Source: Methanocella_A sp964548585
GTDB taxonomy: Archaea; Halobacteriota; Methanocellia; Methanocellales; Methanocellaceae
Direction of reading: 5' to 3'
NCBI GenBank assembly: GCA_964548585.1
Contig: CAZJRS010000029.1
Span: forward strand, 1 to 36,302
DNA length: 36,302 bases
Positions 30,800-36,302 of the stretch are shown here, piece by piece (position 1 is the first letter of the stretch; each line of letters begins with the position of its first letter). A program made the position numbers and the translations under genes. Under the pieces are notes generated by a model. It searched no databases and had not been told where the DNA came from. It was given only the letters and a program-made list of their open reading frames with translations.

Positions 30800-31705
30800 A
30801 TGAGTAACAAGCCAGTTATCTGGGAAGAGCTGACGCTGGACAGGGCCCTCGACCTGGCCGAAAAAAGAGGCATCATTATCTTTCCGGTCGCAACGACCGA
30901 GGCGCATGGAAACCACCTACCCCTGGGTACAGATACGTACACCGCAGAGTGGATCGCAGAAGAGTTGAGCCGAATCACAGGGCTGCCGGTCCTGTCCCCT
31001 ACCCCGATCCGGGCGGGCACATCACCCACGTTCCACTATGATCTGAAGGGCGATCCGGCACGGGGTACGCTGGCCATCGGCCACAGTACGATGCACAACC
31101 TGATCAAGGACATCCTGCGCAGTCTCTGGACAGCCGGCTTCCGGAAGATCATCATGGTACAGGGACATGGCCAGGAGCCTAACTTCCAGGTGATCACCCA
31201 GGAAGTGGCCACCGAGCTGCGGAGGGAAGGAAAGCCACTGTTCATCGCTGCGGCAACCTACTGGGAACTGGCGGCCGAGACCCTCCGCCGCGAGCTGACG
31301 ACCCCGTTTTATCACTCGGGCGAGGAAGAGACCAGTAACATCCTCTACGTCCGGCCCGACCTAGTCAGGATCGACGCCGCAACCGGGAAAGAGCTGAAGC
31401 CCCTGGTGGCAAAGACCCTGCTGAAGCGGTCGATCACCCAGGATGAAACCGAGACTTTCCAGGTCTTCGACATCGCCCAGATCATCCCCGTTCCGCCTCC
31501 GGGCCACAGGAGTACCGGCGGCATCGGCACCACGGAGCAGATCAAGAGCGCATCGGCCGAAAAAGGGGGGAAGGTCCTCCACCGGGCTGTCGAAAGGTAC
31601 CTTGACCTCGTCCGGGACCTGGAGCAATACTACGCTCCTGCCGAGGTACCGGGTGTCGACGTACGTGAACGCCCTGAAACCCCCAGGTTCAAGGTAGAGT
31701 ATTGA
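30800..31705 (+). CDS. Creatininase-family metal-dependent amidohydrolase
   Basis: 301 residues with GGAGAG before the ATG. The creatininase fold signature is clear: PVATTEAHGNHLPLGTDTYTAEWIA (metal ligands Glu, His and Asp), GHSTMHNLIKDILRSLWTAGFRKIIMVQGHGQE, and HSGEEETSN with a conserved Glu. Family members hydrolyse amide or cyclic amide bonds (creatinine, FAPy intermediates of riboflavin and F420 biosynthesis) or trim peptides (MftE). The archaeal FAPy deformylase ArfB is one possibility, but the operon context, downstream of an importer and upstream of an aminotransferase, favours hydrolysis of an imported amide. The substrate is not known. Confidence 0.88.
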   Translation: MSNKPVIWEELTLDRALDLAEKRGIIIFPVATTEAHGNHLPLGTDTYTAEWIAEELSRITGLPVLSPTPIRAGTSPTFHYDLKGDPARGTLAIGHSTMHNLIKDILRSLWTAGFRKIIMVQGHGQEPNFQVITQEVATELRREGKPLFIAAATYWELAAETLRRELTTPFYHSGEEETSNILYVRPDLVRIDAATGKELKPLVAKTLLKRSITQDETETFQVFDIAQIIPVPPPGHRSTGGIGTTEQIKSASAEKGGKVLHRAVERYLDLVRDLEQYYAPAEVPGVDVRERPETPRFKVEY

Positions 31706-31744
31706 GTGTAATCCCATCATAGACTTACACAGGCAAGAGTAGCA

Positions 31745-32914
31745 ATGGCATTCGACAAACCTATCGATAAGCAAGCGCTGAGGAGCAGAGCGGACGGCTT
31801 CACTGAGTCGGTCATCCGGGAGATGACCCGCCTAGCGTTAAGATATAATGCGATCAACCTGGCCCAGGGGTTCCCGGACTTCCCGGCACCCCCGGAGCTG
31901 AAACAGGCGGCCTGCGCCGCCATCAACGCTGACTACAACCAGTACGCGATCACCTGGGGAGCTAAGGAGCTGCGAGACGAACTGTCGAGAAAAGTCAGCT
32001 CTTATAACGGCATGGATTTCGATCCGGAGACTGAGATCACAGTCACCTGTGGCTCGACAGAAGCCATGATGACCTCGATGCTGGCGTTCGTGAACAAGGG
32101 CGATGAGGCGGTGGTGTTCGAGCCATTCTACGAGAACTACGGTCCCGATGCGGAGATCTCCGGCGCCACGCCCCGGTTTGTCCGGCTGGACGACGATCTC
32201 AAAATCGACGAGGAATCGCTTAAGGCGGCGTTCTCTAAGAAGACACGGGTGGTCGTGATCAATACCCCGAACAACCCGACGGGGAAAGTCTTCACAATGG
32301 CCGAGTTGCGGATGATCGCCGACCTGTGCATCGATTACGATGCGATAGCGCTGTGCGACGAGATCTACGAGCACATCCTCTACGATGGCCGGAAGCATGT
32401 ATCGATGGGGAGCCTGCCGGACATGCGTGACAGGACCGTCACCCTCGGCAGCTTCTCCAAGACGTATAGTGTGACAGGATGGCGAGTCGGCTATGCCCTG
32501 GCAACTAAAGAACTCACCACACCCATACGGAAGATCCACGATTTCCTGACCGTGGGCGCACCTGCCCCGCTGCAGCAGGCTTGTGCCGCCGCCCTCAGGA
32601 TGGATGATTCGTATTATCAAGGCCTGGCAGAGGAGTATGACGGCAAGCGAAAACTCCTGTATAAAGGCCTGAAAAACGCAGGATTCAAGTGCGAACTGCC
32701 TGAAGGCGCATATTACATCCTGACGGACATCAGCGACTTCGGCATGCCGGATATCGAGTTCGCACGCAACCTGATCGAAAAGGTAGGCGTGGCAGCTGTG
32801 CCCGGCAGCAGCTTCTACCGCAACGGCGGCCACAACAAGCTGCGATTCACGTTTTCCAAGAAAGACTCAACGCTCGAAGAGGCCTGCCGGCGCCTGAACA
32901 AGCTGGCACTGTAG
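31745..32914 (+). CDS. Class I/II PLP-dependent aminotransferase
   Basis: 389 residues. NLAQGFPDFPAPPELKQAA, YAITWGAKELRDELSRK, NTPNNPTGKVF, ALCDEIYEHILYDG, and SFSKTYSVTGWRVGYA (with the Schiff-base Lys) show the aspartate-aminotransferase fold type I. The opening resembles the kynurenine/glutamine transaminase K and methionine aminotransferase (YbdL) group, many of which act on methionine or aromatic amino acids and some cleave cysteine conjugates. Other substrates are possible. The gene sits 39 bases after the creatininase gene and 12 before the ligase gene. Confidence 0.9.
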   Translation: MAFDKPIDKQALRSRADGFTESVIREMTRLALRYNAINLAQGFPDFPAPPELKQAACAAINADYNQYAITWGAKELRDELSRKVSSYNGMDFDPETEITVTCGSTEAMMTSMLAFVNKGDEAVVFEPFYENYGPDAEISGATPRFVRLDDDLKIDEESLKAAFSKKTRVVVINTPNNPTGKVFTMAELRMIADLCIDYDAIALCDEIYEHILYDGRKHVSMGSLPDMRDRTVTLGSFSKTYSVTGWRVGYALATKELTTPIRKIHDFLTVGAPAPLQQACAAALRMDDSYYQGLAEEYDGKRKLLYKGLKNAGFKCELPEGAYYILTDISDFGMPDIEFARNLIEKVGVAAVPGSSFYRNGGHNKLRFTFSKKDSTLEEACRRLNKLAL

Positions 32915-32926
32915 AAGGGATATACT

Positions 32927-34225
32927 ATGGCGGAAAAGAAATACTGGGATAAGAGAATCGAGACAATGCCGAGAAAGGAGCTCGAAAAGTATCAGCTGAA
33001 GCTCCTGAACAAAGAGCTGAAGTTCGCCCGGCGGGGGTCGCCGTACTACCACGACGTCCTGCCGAAGGAAGACCTGAAGTCTATCGATGATCTATCGAAG
33101 CTGCCCTTTGTGACCAAGCAAATAATCAGAGAGCGCCAGCAGACCAGGCCGCCTTTCGGCGATATGGTCGCGGTGCCGGAGAAGGAGATCGTTTACATCT
33201 CCGCTTCAAGCGGCTCCACGGGCGTCCCGACGGCGTCTCCGTTTACAGCGCAGGACTTCGACGACTTCATCGACTGCGAGGCCCGGCTGTTCTGGCGCAG
33301 CGGCATGCGCAATACAGACAGGTACATCCATGCGCTCAACTTCTCGCTGTTCATCGGCGGGCCTTGTGTGCTGGGAGCGCAGAAGCTGGGAGCGCTGAGC
33401 ATCCACGCGGGCACGGTCCCCTCGGAGCGGCTGCTGACCATGATCCAGCAGTTCAAGCCCAACTGGACCTGGACTACTCCTTCGTATGCCTGGTATCTTG
33501 GTGAGACCGCGCTGAAGATGGGCCTGGACCCGAAGGAGCTCAGCATCAAGAAGATCATCGTATCCGGGGAGCCCGGCGGGGCCATAAAGGCGACCAGAGA
33601 AAAGATCGAGGAGCTGTGGGGCGCCGACCTATACGAATACTATGGCCTGTCTGATGTCTTCGGGGCGAACGCGGGCTCGTGCACCTGCAAATCAGGAATA
33701 CACATCGAGGAAGATCACCAGATCGTCGAGGTCCTGGACCCTAAGACCGGAGAGCCGGTAGGCGAGGGAGAGCGGGGCGAGATGGTGCTCACCACGATCA
33801 AAAAGCACGCCAGGCCCCTGATTCGCTTTAAGACAGGCGATATCGTCACCTACACGGACGAAAAATGCGAGTGCGGCCGGACGTTTAAACGCCTGCACGG
33901 CATCATGGGCAGGACCGATGACATGCTCATCATCAAGGGTGTCAACATCTTCCCCAGCGACGTCGAGGCGGTCGTCCGCAGCAAGCCGTACCTGACTGGC
34001 GAGTACCGGATCATTGTGGACCGGCAGGATCATCTGGATACGATCACGATCGAGGTCGAGAACCTTGACAAGACACCCGAAGAGGTCACAAAGCTGGTCT
34101 CCTCGGAGATCAAGTCTCGCATAGGCGTGGGCGCCGACGTGATCGTGCTGAAGCCTGACTCGCTGCCCCGCGAGACTCACAAGGCTAAAAGGCTGATTGA
34201 CCGCCGCCAGAACGTGTGGAGCTAA
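32927..34225 (+). CDS. Phenylacetate-CoA ligase/F390-synthetase-family adenylating enzyme
   Basis: 432 residues, the usual length for this family. YISASSGSTGVPTASPFT is the phosphate-binding loop, YEYYGLSDVFG the A5 adenylate motif, RFKTGDIVTY the A7 motif, and GRTDDMLIIKGVNIFPSDVE the hinge, with KAKRLIDRR holding the catalytic Lys at the end. CTCKSGIHIEED and CECGRTF supply Cys residues that may bind zinc, common in this family. Members make acyl-CoA from arylacetic acids or act as coenzyme F390 synthetases in methanogens. Behind an aminotransferase, activation of a 2-oxo acid-derived acid is the likely job. Three parallel genes after the importer would give import, amide hydrolysis, transamination and CoA activation. 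Confidence 0.9.
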   Translation: MAEKKYWDKRIETMPRKELEKYQLKLLNKELKFARRGSPYYHDVLPKEDLKSIDDLSKLPFVTKQIIRERQQTRPPFGDMVAVPEKEIVYISASSGSTGVPTASPFTAQDFDDFIDCEARLFWRSGMRNTDRYIHALNFSLFIGGPCVLGAQKLGALSIHAGTVPSERLLTMIQQFKPNWTWTTPSYAWYLGETALKMGLDPKELSIKKIIVSGEPGGAIKATREKIEELWGADLYEYYGLSDVFGANAGSCTCKSGIHIEEDHQIVEVLDPKTGEPVGEGERGEMVLTTIKKHARPLIRFKTGDIVTYTDEKCECGRTFKRLHGIMGRTDDMLIIKGVNIFPSDVEAVVRSKPYLTGEYRIIVDRQDHLDTITIEVENLDKTPEEVTKLVSSEIKSRIGVGADVIVLKPDSLPRETHKAKRLIDRRQNVWS

Positions 34226-34242
34226 AAGCGTAAATTAATAAT

Positions 34243-34272
34243 CCCTGCGCGTGCGGGGAGCTGTTTTTATTT
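34243..34272 (+). terminator. Terminator of the 28-34 kb operon
   Basis: CCCTGC (34243-34248), loop GCGT, GCGGGG (34253-34258), followed by CTGTTTTTATTTTT, 18 bases after the stop codon. Confidence 0.75.
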
Positions 34273-34368
34273 TTGATGGTTGATTATCGGCCCCTGGTGT
34301 CCCCGGGATAGTGACTGAAGCGTTACGTTTACGACGTTTTTAGGGCTTAAATCCCAAATATCAAGAGG

Positions 34369-34394
34369 CCGGTGCCGGGGGATTTTGGCACCGG
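34369..34394 (-). terminator. Stem-loop after thiI
   Basis: CCGGTGCC (34369-34376) and GGCACCGG (34387-34394) form a perfect 8-bp stem, 16 bases past the thiI stop codon in the direction of that gene. It lacks a strong T-run. Confidence 0.5.
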
Positions 34395-34409
34395 AAAACG
34401 TGTATTTGT

Positions 34410-35600
34410 TTAGTTAGATATCTTCACCCGTCTGGCGTTGTCTAACTCGTACTGCACCAGCTCGTCGAACTTGAACTGCACTTTCTCCATTTTGACCACT
34501 TCAGAGAGATGGCCGTGGATGGACGGGTGCTTCGGCACTGCCTTGCAGCCCGTCGCCTTTGCGGTGGACAGGTCGAACATGCCGATCTTTTTGGAGATCT
34601 GGACGATCTCTTCTTTATCCAGCGCGATCAGCGGGTGGTTGATCGGGAAGTCTACGCCGTAGATTTCCGCCAGCATATTGTCGGACGTCTGCGATGCCAC
34701 CTGGCCCATGGAGGAGCCGGTGATGATGCCGTGAGCGCGTTCGCTTTCGGCGATCGCCCGGGAAACCTTGTACATCAGGTGCTTGCAGAAGACGCAGGTG
34801 TACTTCTGGTTGCCCTTTTCGAGGAATGCCTGCAGGTTAGCGCCGTGAGGCATGATATAGGCGGTCATTTCGTGGCCCGGACACCACTTCTTGAGCTCCT
34901 TGAGCGTGGTCAGGGCCCGGTTCATCGTGGTATCGTCGAAGTAGGGGGCGTTATGGAAGAACACTGGTATGATCTCACAGCCCCGCTTCATCATGAGCCA
35001 GGCAGCTACGGGTGAGTCGATGCCGCCGGAGATCATGGCCACCATCTTGCCCTGGCTGCCGAGAGGCATGCCTCCGACACCCTTGAGGATATCGGTGAAG
35101 AGATAGGATCCAGAGTCACGGATCTCCACGTGGATGGCGTGGTCAGGGTTCTTCAGGTTTACCTGGGGGTTTCGATCTCTGATCGCGTTAAAGACAGCGT
35201 CGCCGCATATCCGGCCGATGTCCTGTGACGTGAAATTTTGATTCTTACCCCCGGAATGTCGGGCCATGATACCGAAGGTTTCGTTGGCCTGTATGATCTC
35301 CTTGCCGATGACGGCAGCTGCGGCAGCAGCCTCATCGATAGACGGACCGGTAGATATTGCAGGGCTGCAGGATACAACGCCGAAAACCTTGCCAACAGAA
35401 GCCGGTGCTTTCGGATCCCGGGAATTGACAAAGATCCGGCCGCGTTCCTTGACGATGCTATCGTAGGCGATCTGATCCTGGTCAAGCATCGCCTTGAGAT
35501 TTTTTATCAGCAGCTCTTCGTACTTTTTCCTGATCTGTTCACTTTTAATGGCAATTTCGCCATAGCGAACTATGACAGTGTTAAAATCCAACTCAATCAC
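34410..35600 (-). CDS. thiI: ThiI, tRNA 4-thiouridine sulfurtransferase (methanogen type)
   Basis: 396 residues from a GTG that overlaps the larE stop codon (GTGA); a TTG two codons on, with AGGTGA before it, is also possible. A ferredoxin-like domain and THUMP domain (about residues 5-165) precede the PP-loop SGGIDS (191-196). There is no rhodanese domain, as in other archaea. CVFC (Cys 269 and 272) with Cys 352 (TGCKAVPKH) match the cysteines known to hold an Fe-S cluster in the methanogen enzyme, which takes sulfur directly from sulfide. ThiI modifies U8 of tRNAs and may also supply sulfur for thiamine. It is coupled to larE, another sulfur-transfer gene. Confidence 0.95.
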   Translation of the reverse strand: MIELDFNTVIVRYGEIAIKSEQIRKKYEELLIKNLKAMLDQDQIAYDSIVKERGRIFVNSRDPKAPASVGKVFGVVSCSPAISTGPSIDEAAAAAAVIGKEIIQANETFGIMARHSGGKNQNFTSQDIGRICGDAVFNAIRDRNPQVNLKNPDHAIHVEIRDSGSYLFTDILKGVGGMPLGSQGKMVAMISGGIDSPVAAWLMMKRGCEIIPVFFHNAPYFDDTTMNRALTTLKELKKWCPGHEMTAYIMPHGANLQAFLEKGNQKYTCVFCKHLMYKVSRAIAESERAHGIITGSSMGQVASQTSDNMLAEIYGVDFPINHPLIALDKEEIVQISKKIGMFDLSTAKATGCKAVPKHPSIHGHLSEVVKMEKVQFKFDELVQYELDNARRVKISN

Positions 35601-36302
35601 CTTTCTAATCCTTCGTTGAGACTTCCGCTGCGGAAGCCTCGTAGATCCAGTGTCACGTAGTTAAAGCCCTGTCTGCTGATGTGATCTACGATCTTTTCCC
35701 GGTGCTCGATAACTCGGGGAATGTCCTCCGGAGACACCTCGATACGGGCGATGTCCCCGTGATACCTCACCCGAGTCTGCCTGAAGCCTAGCCCGCGCAG
35801 CAGCTTTTCAGACTCGTATACCCGGGTCAGGCGGTCTTCAGTAATCAGTGTACCATAGGGAAACCGGCTCGCCAGGCATGCGCCCGACGGCAGGTCCCAG
35901 GTAGGGAGGCCGGCCTGTCTGGACAGCTCTCTGATCTCACTTTTAGTAAGTCCGGCTTCCAGTAGCGGGCTCCTGACCCCGAGCTCTTTTGTTGCAGTCA
36001 TGCCCGGCCGGAAATCGTCAGGGTCGTCAGCGTTGGCGCCATCGACGATATACCGGAGACCAAGTTCATCCTGTAGCTTCTTCAGCGCGGAAAAACGAAC
36101 CTTCTTGCAGAAATAGCACCGCTCGCGCGGGTTTGCCACGAATTCCGGGCTTTCCAGTTCATTCGAGACGATAATCACATGCTGAACGCCCATATGCAGA
36201 GATAACTCTACAGCCCGATCCCGGTCTTCGGGCGGCAGGGTCGATGATGTTGCCGTCACGGCGACTACCCGGTCCGGGCCAAGCGTATCCACAGCGCACT
36301 TC
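35597..36302 (-). CDS. larE: LarE-like ATP-dependent sulfur transferase, 5' end off the window
   Basis: At least 235 residues are visible; the frame runs off the right edge, so the PP-loop SGGVDS that should precede VDTLGPDRVVAVTA is outside. NPRERCYFCKKVRF, GANADDPDDFRPG, VRSPLLEAGLTKSEIRELSRQAGLPTWD, and PSGACLASRFPYG are family marks. Three Cys (the CYFC pair and the Cys of SGAC) match LarE proteins that hold a 4Fe-4S cluster, which can transfer sulfur catalytically, whereas the Lactobacillus type has a single Cys and sacrifices it. LarE sulfurates a nicotinic acid derivative to build the nickel-pincer cofactor of lactate racemase; a different role is likely where no larA is nearby, and none is visible here. 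The stop codon overlaps the thiI start. Confidence 0.88.
   Translation of the reverse strand, partial: KCAVDTLGPDRVVAVTATSSTLPPEDRDRAVELSLHMGVQHVIIVSNELESPEFVANPRERCYFCKKVRFSALKKLQDELGLRYIVDGANADDPDDFRPGMTATKELGVRSPLLEAGLTKSEIRELSRQAGLPTWDLPSGACLASRFPYGTLITEDRLTRVYESEKLLRGLGFRQTRVRYHGDIARIEVSPEDIPRVIEHREKIVDHISRQGFNYVTLDLRGFRSGSLNEGLER

Noticed and set aside
31838..32833. Minus-strand frame of 331 codons inside the aminotransferase
   Set aside because: Shadow of a GC-rich gene; no family resemblance, while the plus-strand aminotransferase has all its motifs.

Overview
The window looks like a chromosome segment of a methanogenic archaeon, most probably a Methanocella-like member of the Methanocellales. 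This rests on archaeal TATA-type promoters, a tRNA-Cys with U73, a methanogen-type ThiI with a CxxC pair, an HdrD/GlpC-like CCG protein, DUF4346-like and F390-synthetase-like proteins, and lipoproteins of archaeal style. The species call is an inference from recognition, not a computed match.

Layout. 0-5 kb: surface lipoproteins, an HxlR regulator, an orphan NitT/TauT-type binding protein, a Csp-like copper-storage protein and a small coiled-coil protein (gene A). 5-8.5 kb: an HdrD-like Fe-S protein, a nitroreductase, tRNA-Cys(GCA), a divergent tRNA-Cys-like gene and an EamA transporter. 8.6-14 kb: a radical SAM protein divergent from a nitrogenase-like HDK operon. 14-19.4 kb: two membrane proteins, cystathionine beta-synthase, a cystathionine gamma-lyase family enzyme and a DUF4346-like protein. 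19.7-22.5 kb: a complete sulfonate/nitrate-type ABC transporter. 22.7-27.8 kb: a lipoprotein, three related winged-helix (wHTH) genes, several very small genes and a second radical SAM enzyme. 28-34.2 kb: a six-gene operon (binding protein, permease, ATPase, creatininase family, aminotransferase, phenylacetate-CoA-ligase family). 34.4 kb to the end: thiI and larE, two sulfur-transfer genes, on the minus strand.

Taken together this reads as a sulfur-acquisition island. A plausible scheme is that ABC transporters import organosulfur compounds, a methylthio-alkane-reductase-like nitrogenase homologue cleaves C-S bonds, and CBS plus CGL move sulfur between homocysteine and cysteine. The link between these parts is inference from gene content.

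The most unusual signal is a shared start-region architecture in five small genes (4610, 24493, 25012, 25549 and 27205). Each begins at an ATG, reads an Arg-rich stretch ending in Phe-Cys codons (TTT TGC or TTT TGT), and is then out of frame by +1 with the conserved body of the protein. The purine-rich stretch, the U-UUU slip site and the Cys codon resemble the prfB (RF2) +1 frameshift site, but with a cysteine codon in place of the stop. A tRNA-Cys, a structurally conserved tRNA-Cys-like RNA with a shortened anticodon arm, and a palindromic operator, TTAAC-N4-GTTAA, shared by the wHTH genes and that tRNA-like gene, lie in the same window. A cysteine-responsive regulatory circuit is a testable possibility.
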